64,000 nucleotides of DNA from Acanthopleura granulata (taxonomy: Eukaryota; Mollusca; Polyplacophora; Chitonida; Chitonidae). Position 1 is the first letter of the stretch; every line of letters begins with the position of its first letter. The stretch spans positions 12,522,540 to 12,586,539 of the forward strand of contig JABBOT010000001.1 of NCBI GenBank assembly GCA_016165875.1. Direction: 5' to 3'. Shown here piece after piece: positions 23,801-33,300 of this stretch. A program made the position numbers and the translations under genes. A model generated the notes under the pieces. It was not told the origin of the DNA. It saw nothing but the letters and a program-made list of their open reading frames with translations, and ran no database searches.

Positions 23801-24443
23801 CCAGGTGGCTTTTGACAGTCTAACCTTGTTGTACCAGGTGCCTTTTGACAGTCTACACCTTGTTGTACCAGGTGAACTTTGACAGGTTACACCTTGTTGT
23901 ACCAGGTGGCTTTTGACAGTCTGCACCTTGTTGTCCCAGCAGACTGCATTCAATATTAATACCATAACTTGCATACATGTATTAGTTTTTGGGGTAACCA
24001 GTCTTTTGAGAAATGGTCTTGCTGTAGTGTCTTATGTTATTCCTAAGGTGAAGTAAACATGCATCAGGCAGGTGTGGAGTTTTGAAGGTGAACATTTGTG
24101 GTAAATGTTACTAATTTTTAAATAATGAAATATAAATAAGAGATATTTACTTCAAAATCAGTGTCTTTGATTGCCAGAAAAATTATTCATTCATGTGATT
24201 TTGTATGAAAATTGAGTACAGAAATATCGAGTGATATAAGACCCCTTAATAACTTGTTTTCCCCCATCCTGGTTATTTGCAGATGACACACTGGTATCTT
24301 GGGGGTGGGGGGAACACGGCATATGTGGCCAGGGAGGAGAAACAAACGTGACTTGCCCTCAGATGATTGGCCCACTGAGGAGTGCAAGAGCCACTCTGAT
24401 TGGCTGTGGAGCTGGCCACTCATGGGCAGTGGTACAGAGGTGA
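11851..24443 (+). CDS. SERGEF: Secretion-regulating guanine nucleotide exchange factor (SERGEF/DelGEF), RCC1-like, 10 exons
   Basis: RCC1-superfamily beta-propeller. In mammals the protein (DelGEF) binds Sec5 of the exocyst and modulates secretion. Exons: 11851-11916, 14275-14410, 15280-15435, 16128-16210, 19627-19699, 20121-20222, 20617-20688, 22136-22303, 23300-23452, 24283-24443. All borders are AG/GT with matching phases, giving 389 aa (human about 458). Seven blades are visible: GANSYGQLSTGD, CGSNSRGQLGLGH, WGSNAFGQLGLPD, WGNGRKGQLGWTD, WGCNKHGQG, WGRGDYGQLGRP, WGWGEHGICGQGGE. Each is followed by a GxxH-type strand such as GGGGHSLLVT, GGWDFTLALT, CGSEHNLAIT or CGAGHSWAVV. The W|GANSYGQL exon junction and the SGWTH and GSEHNLAI signatures match SERGEF better than RCC1 itself. 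Several exon edges are tandemly duplicated. The protein lacks the longer C-terminal tail of the human form. Confidence 0.92.
12514..13015. mobile_element. Foldback (long inverted repeat) element in SERGEF intron 1
   Basis: Two arms of about 225 bp (12514-12739 and 12793-13015) are reverse complements with roughly 85-90% identity by eye. They are separated by about 53 bp. The outer ends read CCGCTGTAGCTCAGATATTTGG on the left and, reverse-complemented, CCACTGTTGCTCCGATATTTGG on the right. The inner ends read CTCCATGTTAAAAC in both arms. There is no coding capacity. It looks like a non-autonomous foldback or MITE-type transposon that could form a very long hairpin. Confidence 0.85.
15148..15312 (+). 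repeat. 33-bp tandem repeat of the SERGEF exon 3 splice acceptor
   Basis: Five copies of a 33-bp unit, starting at 15148, 15181, 15214, 15247 and 15280. The unit is the exon start AATGCGGAGAGCTGTTTTC followed by TTGTTTGTGTGTAG. Copies 1, 3, 4 and 5 are preceded by TAG acceptors; copy 2 is preceded by TTG. The fifth copy runs into the conserved blade. The 33-bp period keeps frame, adding 11 residues (VECGELFSCLC-like) per upstream copy used. Confidence 0.93.
15376..15780 (+). repeat. ~95-bp tandem repeat of the SERGEF exon 3 end and donor
   Basis: Four full copies and part of a fifth. Each carries the last ~55 nt of exon 3 (GGCTAAGGTGCTTAAGGCTG onward, ending CTCTCACAG), the donor GTATGCC and about 40 nt of intron (GGTGGAACAGTTGACACTAC). 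Corresponding positions are near 15385, 15480, 15575, 15668 and 15759. The first copy is the true exon end at 15435. Confidence 0.92.
15834..16096 (-). mobile_element. tRNA-derived SINE (SERGEF intron 3)
   Basis: Copy of the main SINE family in antisense orientation to SERGEF. It ends about 30 bp before the exon 4 acceptor. Tail features (TTTATTTACTTGATTGGTGTTT, then ACGCTGTACTCAAGATTATTTC) lie at the left and the tRNA-like head at the right. Confidence 0.85.
16851..17817. mobile_element. Possible non-autonomous DNA transposon with short inverted ends (SERGEF intron 4)
   Basis: The left end reads ACAGTGGAACCCACATAAT and the right end, reverse-complemented, reads ACAGTGGAGCTCACTTATTT. AACGCAAA-type motifs are mirrored inside both ends. 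The spacing is about 965 bp. Ends beginning CAGTGGA suggest a pogo/Tigger-like element, but no transposase is recognisable and I cannot see a clean TA target-site duplication on both sides. Confidence 0.45.
17990..18262 (+). repeat. Diverged direct duplication, period ~170 bp (SERGEF intron 4)
   Basis: A block containing ACATGTATATGCTTTAATTA and TGTAGATTGCTTGATACTGTG near 18018-18092 recurs, diverged, near 18194-18260 with ACATGTATATCCATTAATTA and TTTAGATTGCTTGATAACGTG. No coding content. Confidence 0.65.
19768..19975 (+). mobile_element. 5'-truncated SINE (SERGEF intron 5)
   Basis: Plus-oriented copy lacking most of the tRNA head. It begins near GGTCGCTGTGTGTTCCAGTC and runs through AACCTGCAGATGGTCATGGG to the tail GTGAAATATTCTTGAGTATG and an (AAAT)n end. 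Confidence 0.8.
21135..22135 (+). repeat. 49-bp pyrimidine-rich minisatellite ending at SERGEF exon 8 acceptor
   Basis: About twenty units of CAGTCATTCTGTCCATCTCT followed by CAGTCAGTTCCAACTTTCTCTTGTTCAGA, increasingly diverged towards the right. Every unit has a pyrimidine-rich run ending in CAG. The last unit aligns with the true acceptor: CATCTCTCAGACAGG in the repeat against CATCTCCTAG|ACAGG at 22126-22140. Long open frames here (up to 275 codons) arise from the 49-bp unit and are not genes. Confidence 0.93.
22655..22890 (+). mobile_element. tRNA-derived SINE (SERGEF intron 8)
   Basis: Plus-oriented SINE with part of the head, the AACCTGCGAATGGTCGTGG body and the tail AAGTGAAATATTCTTGAGTA followed by (AAAT)n. 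Confidence 0.82.
23490..23942 (+). repeat. 34-bp minisatellite just after SERGEF exon 9
   Basis: About thirteen units of CCTTGTTGTACCAGGTGGCC followed by TTTGACAGGCTACA. It begins about 40 bp downstream of the exon 9 donor at 23453. Each unit carries CCAG|GTGGC or CCAG|GTGAC, similar to a splice donor in the sense of transcription. Confidence 0.92.
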
Positions 24444-24519
24444 TGAATGTGGATTTTGTCTTCAGGCAGCTCTGAAATGTCTCACTCAGGACGTGGTGTT
24501 GACTGCTGCTGTTACTGCT

Positions 24520-26120
24520 ATCTGTCCATACACAGATGGATTCCCCACAGAGGAGTTACCTGTGTGCCTACACAGATGGGTTCCCAACGGAGGAGTCGCC
24601 ATTATGCCTACACAGATGGGTTCCCAACGGAGGAGTCGCCATTATGCCTACACAGATGGGTTCCCCATTGGGGAGTTGCCATTGCCTGTGCCTGTATGGA
24701 CAGGTTCCCCACTGAGGAGTTATCACTGTCTGTCCCTACACAGATGAGTTCCCCACTGAGGAGATACCACTGTCCGTCCCTATACAGATGGGCTCCCACT
24801 GAGGAGTTATCACTGTCTGTCCCTACACAGACATGTTCACCACTGAGGAGATACCACTGTCTGCCCCTACACAGACGACTTCCCCACTGAGGAGATAGCA
24901 CTGTCGGTCCCTACACAGACATGTTCCCCACTGAAGAGATACCACCGTCTGTCCCTACACAGACGGGCTCTCACTGAGGAGTTATCACTGTCTGTCCCTA
25001 CACAGACGACTTCCCCACTGAGGAGATAGCACTGTCTGTCCCTACACAGACATGTTCCCCGCTGAGGAGTTACTGCTGTCTGCTGTCTGTGTTACATACA
25101 CAGATGGGTTCCCCACGGAGGAGGATTTATCACTGTCTGCCCCTACACCGGCAGGTTCCCACTAAGGAGTTACCACTGTCTGTGCCTTTGCCGAAAAGTT
25201 CCCCACTGAGGAGTTACCACTATCTGTCCCACACAGATGGGTTCCCCACATAGGAGGTAACACTGTGCCTACACAGATGGGTTCCACACTGAGGAGTTCT
25301 CACTGTCTGTTCATACACAGATGGGTTCCCCACTGAGGAGTTACCGCTGTTTGTCCCTACATAGGTGGGCACCCCACTGAGGACTTCTTACTGTCTGTCC
25401 CTACACAGACAGTTCCCATTGAGAAGTTACCACTGTCTGTCCCAGACAGATGGGTTCCCCACATAGGAGTTATCACTTTGCCTACACAAACAGGTTCCGT
25501 ACTGCAGGGTTCTCACTGCCTGTCCCTACACAGATGGGATCTGATTGAGGAGTTACTGCTCTCTGTCCCTACACAAACAGGTTCCCCACTGAGGAGTTAC
25601 TACTGTTTGTCCCAGACAGGTGGGTTCCTCACACAGGAGTTCTCACTGTCTGTTGCCACACAGACGGGTTCTTCACTGAGGAGTTACCACTGTCTCACCC
25701 TACACCGACAGGTTCCCTACTGAGAAGTTACCACTGTCTCAACCAACACCGACAGGTTTCCCTCTGAGGAGTTACCACTATCTGTTCCTACACAGATGGG
25801 TTCCCCACAGAGGAGTTACCACTATCTGTTCCTACACAGATGGGTTCCCCACAGAGGAGTTACCACTATCTGTTCCTACACAGATGGGTTCCCCACAGAG
25901 GAGTTACCACTATCTGTTCCTACACAGATGGGTTCCCCACTGATGAGTTACCACTGTTTGTCCCTACACCAACACATCACCCCCTTAAGATTTATGACTA
26001 TCTGCCCCTACACCGGCAGGTTCCCACAGACGGGTTCCCCACTGAGGAATCACCAGTTTCCCCCATGTGGAGTTACCACTGTCTGTCTCTTCACAGACGG
26101 GCTCCCCAGTTAGGAGTTCC
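24520..26120 (+). repeat. 44-bp minisatellite in SERGEF 3' flank
   Basis: About thirty-five units of TATCTGTTCCTACACAGATG plus GGTTCCCCACTGAGGAGTTACCAC. It starts about 75 bp after the SERGEF stop codon and may lie in the 3' UTR. The unit shares CCCACTGAGGAGT with exon 10 (near 24370). Reading frames across it are repeat by-products. Confidence 0.93.
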
Positions 26121-26796
26121 TTTTGTTCCTTACTTATCTTAACGTGCTCTCAATGGATTGTGAAATATTACTGTATTTGTACGCATAACTGGCACACCTT
26201 TGACCAACATTGAAAAAGCACTGTTGTCATTAGGCTGGTTTGCCCGGCGATAACCAGCTGGGTCTAAAGATAACTGAATCCTCAAAATTATATCGTACAG
26301 TTTTTGAGTACAAGGGTTTTGCTGGAATTTTCATGCACCATACAGATGGACATGCCAATTAAACATGCAAATACTGCACAAAAACTACTTTGGTACAATT
26401 GCATCAAACAGGAAGCATTGAGGGAGTTACACAATACTCAGGGAACTGAAAACTTTTCAGAGTGAAGCAATGTTGTATTTTATCAAATGTTATTTGCGTG
26501 AGATATCAACAAAAAACAAAATTTTCTTGTAAGAAGCATACATGTATACAGATTTTATTCTTTGAATGCTCATCAATTTGATCAACAACACATCTCATTC
26601 TACAATAAAGAAAGCATGTTGGTGTAGAAATTACATGCGTAAATAAAAAAAGTACATACACTTTTGAGTCCAGCCTGCAGTGTAATCTCTTTACAGGAGC
26701 GAACAGAGGAATATTTCTTCATGTGAAGGAAGTGGTCTCCTGTGTTATTGTTTGTCTGTATTTACATTTGATTTGTGCAGAAATTGTATTGCATTC

Positions 26797-26802
26797 AATA
26801 AA
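26797..26802 (+). promoter_or_regulatory. Candidate polyadenylation signal for SERGEF
   Basis: AATAAA on the plus strand, the last good hexamer in an AT-rich stretch downstream of the SERGEF stop and its 44-bp array. Another AATAAA lies at 26604-26609. Use of either would make the array part of a 3' UTR more than 2 kb long. Which is used cannot be told from sequence. Confidence 0.35.
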
Positions 26803-27423
26803 AATAGAATTGAACATAACTTGTTTGGCATTGGTGAGTAGCCTTATTGCTTAATCTCTAACCCAAGTATCTGGGGGGGTTCACTATGGTTTCAGGGCGC
26901 ACCATTTGTACCCTCATGGATGTAAAGTAGAAGTAATGGATGAGAGAGCATAATGACATACTCACCATTAAAGTTTATTTTTCCATTAAAATTATATGAC
27001 TGAGGAGTCGGTCATAGCTACAACCAGACTAAAATACACCTGTCCTTAACTGTACAGGTACATTTTCTGCTTCTCCGTACCATTATAAGGCAGTTCCTCC
27101 ATAACCCGCTGTTGGCTTTGTGTGGAAGGCTGAGTATATGAACAACTTAATTAGCCAGTCTAACACCAGCAGTAAGCAGTATGCTGTTTTATGTGTTTAA
27201 CTGCAGAAGCTGAATAGGTGGAAAACTGGAGGAGACAGTAATACATTCTAATTGAAATTTTACAGTATCTTTGGAGCAAGGAGTTTGAGCAATGCAGACA
27301 AACTGGGGCACTCAAAAGTCTAATAATCTAGTACAAGGAGGATTAAAACAAGTCATGAATTAAATCTAAAGGTGTGCTACGCTACGCTGTACATGTACAT
27401 GCAAGTATCAAGGGGTGGCAAGT

Positions 27424-27680
27424 TATTTATTTTATTTTATTCTCACTGGTGCTTTACGCCATACTTAAGAATATTTCACTTGTACGACGATGGCCAGCAT
27501 TATGATTGGAGAAAACCAGGCAGAAACCCATGACCATGAGCAAGTTGCTGGCAGGCCTCCTCACATACAACTGGAGAGGAAATCAGCCTGAGCTGGGCTT
27601 GAATTCAAAGCAACTGCATTAGTGAGAAGCACCTGGGTCATTATGCTGCATTAGCGCGCTAACCCTCTTGGCCACGGAAG
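27424..27680 (-). mobile_element. tRNA-derived SINE
   Basis: Antisense-oriented copy of the main family. The tail at left has TTTACGCCATACTTAAGAAT, followed by body GGAAACCCATGACCATG-type sequence, and the head ends near CTTGGCCACGGAAG. Confidence 0.85.
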
Positions 27681-28299
27681 GTGGCAAGTTGTATGGGTAT
27701 GTAACACCACCCTCACCAATTCATCCGTCTTGATAGCTACATCAATACAGGAAATTCTATTTTCAATGGATTCAAACCTGCTTCAATTCCTCAGACCTGA
27801 TGAAAGCCCTGAACATGAGAACGCCATAACCGGTAGTGTCTATGTATTAATGCACTCGTCCTTACACAATGACCTTGACATACATACATTAAAACATTTA
27901 TCACATACATGTAAATGTAAATATCAAACTCATAACAACATTACCGTTACCAGCACTGCCTTCATTATGAACAGATGTGGAAAAAAAAAGTTCACACATC
28001 TTGAAAACTCTGCATCTACAGACAATGGAAAAATATTGCGAATCATGAAAAAATGATTACAAAATCTATATTTACAAAACTATCACAGAAATCTCAAATA
28101 TAGCACCCTAAAAAAAATTGGAATAATAAGTATCTTTATAACTGTGTAACTATACATGTGCAGATATACTAAAGACATACAGCAGGTCATTGTACAATTA
28201 TACAAATTATGTTATCTTGATCATCACTGACAAATCTTCATGTACATGTATGTAGTAGACACCTGACCGGACAAAGGACTGGCTTGTGTAGAACCAGAC

Positions 28300-28565
28300 C
28301 CGCATGACTATCAGGATTACACTGATACAGTTCATGCAGCATGATTATCAGGATTACACTGATACAGTTCATGTAGCATGATTATCAGGATTACACTGAT
28401 ACAGTTCATGTAGCATGACTATCAGGATTACACTGATACAGTTCATGTAGCATGACTATCAGGATTACACTGATACAGTTCATGCAGCATGATTATCAGG
28501 ATTACACTGATACAGTTCATGTAGCATGACTATCAGGATTACACTTATACAGTTCATGTAGCATT
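28300..28565. repeat. 37-bp tandem repeat, about 7 copies
   Basis: Highly uniform units of GCATGATTATCAGGATTACA plus CTGATACAGTTCATGTA. Copies differ mainly at GATTATC/GACTATC and CATGTA/CATGCA. It lies between the two convergent genes, with no associated exon. Confidence 0.93.
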
Positions 28566-30089
28566 TCACCTAAAAGTGGCTGTTACAATACTTCAAAAGA
28601 TATGATTTTTTTTTCTCTGATTTTTACACAAAGAATAACCCTATAACACTGCAGGGGGTCAAAACAGGAATAAATGGGGAACGTTTCCCACCTAAACAAC
28701 TTCGTTCCAAGCTGTGTAAAAACACATCATTCCCTGCTGTAATGCTGCAGTGTTTGTCAACTACTTTCCTGATCAACAAGCAGTTGCCACCTGCTACAGC
28801 CTGCATGACCTTCACTGTTACGACTTCTACTACTACAGTATATATCAGCTCTATGGAATCAAAATTTCAGGCTTCAATGGTAATCACACGCTTCTCTGTG
28901 AAAGACACAGTATGGCCAAGCTAAGGGTACATATTTGAGACATCTCTACCGACAGAGTTGTGAAGCTGGAAGGCATGTTACATGAGAAATTCATCATGAT
29001 GAATGAGTTGCTCAGTGTTAAACATATGTGCTGGCCTCCTTGTACCTCCCATACTAAGCAGATTTACACCTTTGCTTATAACCTTTCCTTTGAAATAGGC
29101 CAATACTTTTGGTCATCAATAAGATTTACACTTGCACATGTAAACATACTTTTGCACTGCCTGTCTGATGTTTTCCTTTGCTTATTACCAGATTTATACT
29201 TTATACAGACTTATTCCTCAACTGACACAGATGCATGAATACATGTATTTCTATTAGAAAGCCGATTTAAGTATTGTGAAGTGTATGTTGACACAGAGCT
29301 TGATGATAGGAGTAAAGATAACTGTCCCAATGTTAGCAGTATATGTGTTACAAATATATCTTGTTCTTTGCCACTTGACCTGACAATAATATCCTGATTT
29401 TAGCACCAAACAAAAACAGTGCCACATGAAAATATGCAACCTGTACCATAAACAAGGTAGACAACTCTTTGTAATCATTGACCTGAGAAAAAGCATGGGC
29501 AATCAAGTATTCAAGGGAAGACACATGTACCATCTCATTTAGGTTTATGTGAATGTATTCATTCATTTAATGCATCAAATAGAATCTATTGTTAGTACTG
29601 TCTAACTTGCTGTTCTTGATGCCTACTGACAGAATCAATGAACACCATGACCACAGTGAAAATCTATTTCTCTCTACATTATATGGGATTAATTTTACAT
29701 TCTACATAGTACAAAATGTACATTATCTTAGTGATATATTTACAAGATTATATATTTAGATCTGCATTTTGCTTGTAACAATTCCTAAAACTCTACAAAA
29801 AACCAAGATAATGGTGATAGTTATAAGTGAATAGATGTTTTAAGTGAAGCTGACTACACATATCTCATACCACATACACATAGTACATACTTGTGGAAGT
29901 TCCAATCATTATATACACCGTATCTACTAAATAATCATGGCTCTTCAAGTGATCACAGCATAGACAGCTTTAAGCATTTCATTGGAATTGAGTCGAGGAT
30001 AAGTGTTGAAACCAAATACATATACATTCGCCTACTGGGCATGGACCGATCTACTGCCAAAGAGGAATCGAGTCAGCAAGGATACATGT

Positions 30090-30360
30090 ACATATAGGTG
30101 TTATAATTCTGTGTAGACAATACCTCCTACTGGCTGTAGACTGAGCCAAGGAATTGAGTCAAACAGGATAGGTGCTATAATCTTGTGTAGACAGTACCCC
30201 CTACTGGCTGCAGACCGAGTCAAGGAATTAAATGAAAAAGGATAGGTGCTAAATCTTGTGTAAACAGTGCCCCCTATGGGCCGCACACTGAATCCAAAAA
30301 TTATGTCAGAAAGGAGAGGTGCTATAATCCTGTGTAGACAGTGACCCTACTGGGCGTGGA
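30090..30360. repeat. ~72-bp tandem repeat including the receptor's C-terminal codons and stop
   Basis: Four diverged copies of a unit with GGTGCTATAATCTTGTGTAG, ACAGTACCCCCTACTGGCTG and CAGACTGAGTCAAGG. The rightmost copy (about 30315-30365) encodes the last residues and the TAG stop of the receptor on the minus strand. The other three lie downstream of the stop. Confidence 0.85.
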
Positions 30361-33300
30361 CTGAGTCAAGGCTTCCCGCTCTCCGTTGTCCATTAACCAT
30401 CTTTGCCGTTTTCTATAACAGTGCCCTGCGATGCAGACTGAAGAGATGATGACCACTGAAATAGAGAGAGATGTTCAGGTCACTGCTGATTAATAAAGAA
30501 AGAAATGAGCCCAGTTTCACGAAGCATACTTAGTGCTAAGTAGCACTTAGCTAAGTGCATTTCCTGTGTCTATAACATAGGTGTCATGGCAGTTAAGGGA
30601 ATACTTAGCCAAGTGTGCTTCATGAAACTGGGGCCAGACATGATACACTAACTCATTTAAAAGTGAAATGTAACTATTGTAAGGCAGCCTACACAAATAT
30701 ATAGGATCTATATAGCATTTTGTATTTATTAAAAATAGCTGTTCACCTGTGACTGGTGTTAGCTGTGTCCCTGCTCATTTGTGGCAGGTGTTAGCTATGT
30801 CCCTGCTCGTGTGATTTCTTTCTTTCTTTCTTTATTTATTTGATTGGTATTTTACGCCATACTCAAGAATATTTCAATTATACGACGGCAGCCAGCATTA
30901 TCGTGGGAGGAAACTGGGCAGAGGCCAGGGGAACCCACGACCATCCGCAGATGAAGCAAAGCTTGCGCTGGACTTGAACTCAAAGCGACCACATTGGTGG
31001 GAGGCTTCGGGTCATTGTGCTGCGATAGTGCGCTAACCGACTGAGCCACAGAGGCTCCCCCTGCTCATGTGTGGCAGGTGTTAGCTGTGTCCCTGCTCAT
31101 CTCAGGCAGGTGTTAGATATGTGCATGCTCAAGTGTGGCAGGTGTTAGCTGTGTTCTTGGTCACCTTTGGCAGGTGTTAGCTGTGTCATCATTCACCTGT
31201 GGCAAGTGGTAGCTATGTCCCTGCTCACCTGTGTCAGGTGTCAGCTGTGTAACCACTCACCTGTGCCAGGTGTTCTCTATGTCCCTGCTGATCTGTGGCA
31301 GATGTAGGCTGTGTCACCACTCACCTCTGGCAGGAGTTAGCCATGTTCCTGCTCACTTGTGGAAGGTGTTTGCTGTGACACCACTCACCTCTGGCATTTG
31401 TTGGCTGTGTCATCACTCACCTCTGCCAGGTGTTAACTGTCACCAGTCACCTGTGCCATGTGTTAGCTATGTTGCTACTCACCTGCTGAGCAGCCTCCAA
31501 TTATGGCCAGTAGCTCCTCTGACGCTACACACTTATCTTCCTCTATCCTGAACAGAGGGTGATTGCACGTGTTTGGCTCCTTGTTACCCCCAGGGCACAC
31601 GGAGTCCGGAGGGCACGGTTGGGGCTCACAAGATGCACACTGTATGAAAACAAGCAGATCATAGTTTATAGTTCATATAATTATCAAGAAAGAGCTGTCA
31701 TCAAGCCTCCAACCTTTCTCTGCTGTGCGTAACTTCAGGACTCAATTTTATGGATTTTAGCTGGTTGCCCACTGGTTGCCCCAGTTTTTGAGGTTGCCCG
31801 AAACAAAATTTGAGTGCCTGCACAGATCCATTTATAACCTTTCACCTGAAATTTCATATTTTCCTAACTATGTACCAAACATATGTATCAAACAAGAAAA
31901 AGCAAGTCCCCAAAATATATCCCACGACACAAGGCTGCACATTGCCATGATTTCACTGACTTTGCAAGAAGTAAATCCTTTGCTACAGTCAGATTAAAAC
32001 AACGAAAAGTGAAACCAGCGCATGAAGTCATTCATGTATGATGTTGTCGCAACAGCATGGAAGACAAATTTAATTAAGTCATCCATTAAAATACCAAACG
32101 AAACATCATGTACTGCTATATATGCAGTACCATATATGTAATTAATTATCTCAGGTTATTTGTGGCAGAAATAAAATGAATAAAATTTAATTTTGAGCTT
32201 ATGAATCCCTTTCTCATGATGTGAGTTTTCAAAAGAAAACTCAACTGCCGAAAGCAATGCCAATGAGCCCTGAAAGACCTATACACCTCTAAATCTTTTT
32301 GCTGATTTTATTTATTGACCAGAAAGAGGTCACAAAATCACCTGAGCTGTGTGGGCTACCCATATATACACAAGTTCCCAGGCCATGTATCCTCACGCCT
32401 GTAGCAATCGCATAGTGGAGTGAGTGCCCGGGAACCAGGATAGCACTTAAAGATCTACCTGTGAACAGAGTGAGGGGAAGGCTGAAGTTTCCCTTCAAAT
32501 CTGCAGCATAAAATGTAGGTAAATTCAGCTGGGCGTTTGAATAAGGATGTCGCCAAGTGGGCTCATGATCAGTACCAAATTTTAATGAGAACTGATTGGG
32601 AGGTAGTAGGGGAGGGGGAAAGGCAGCTTTAGCCTATGGAAACTCAGGGTATGTTTCTGTCATCATGTACATGGTAGGCTAGTGTCTTCCATTTGGTTGT
32701 CAGAGGTAATTTACACTTGTCCCACAGGCAAGTGAGACACACATGTATGGTTGTCCTCAGACAATTTCTGTTGTCTGGGACAACTGGACACCCGTTAAAA
32801 TTGAGCCCTGAACTGTGAATATATTCAAGGACAGTCACAACTTCAAGAAGAGAGACTGACTTACTGGACAGAAGTATCCTTGAGGACAGCACTGGCAGTC
32901 GATTCCACCAATCTCAAGTTGAAAAAAGCCGTCCGCACACTGCTGGCATAGGTCAGGGCCTCGCTTAGCCTTTGCTGTCCCTGTCAAACAATGATATGTG
33001 TAACTTCATATGAAAAAGACACCAATCAGGCCATTCTTAAAAATATGTTAGTTGTGCATAACCTGACCGACCATTAAAAATAAGTTTTAATTAGTATTTT
33101 GATAAAAAGTCTCTTTTCTAGTTTTGTCTCCATGTTAATTTCTTTAATCCATATCTTTTTCCAGAGACAGAAAGAAAAAAAGAATTCCCTACCTGCCGAC
33201 CCTATTTTTTTCTCACAGGATTGGGTTATGTCCAACATACAGTTTTTTATGGATGATCTCACTATAAGCTGTAACACTGTAAGCTGACAATATAGCCTTT

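Larger units (their letters stand above)
26121..30321. other. Convergent intergenic / 3' UTR region between SERGEF and the Cys-rich receptor
   Basis: No gene is recognised here. The region holds candidate polyadenylation hexamers on both strands (plus 26604 and 26797; minus-sense TTTATT near 26553), a SINE at 27424-27680, a 37-bp array at 28300-28565, and part of the array at the end of the receptor gene. Both flanking genes are transcribed into it, so their 3' UTRs may lie here and could overlap. Confidence 0.5.

Noticed and set aside
24400..26142. Overlapping plus-strand frames with repeated TDGFP/HRWVP motifs
   Set aside because: They are translations of the 44-bp array in the SERGEF 3' flank, equally open on several frames, with no domain.
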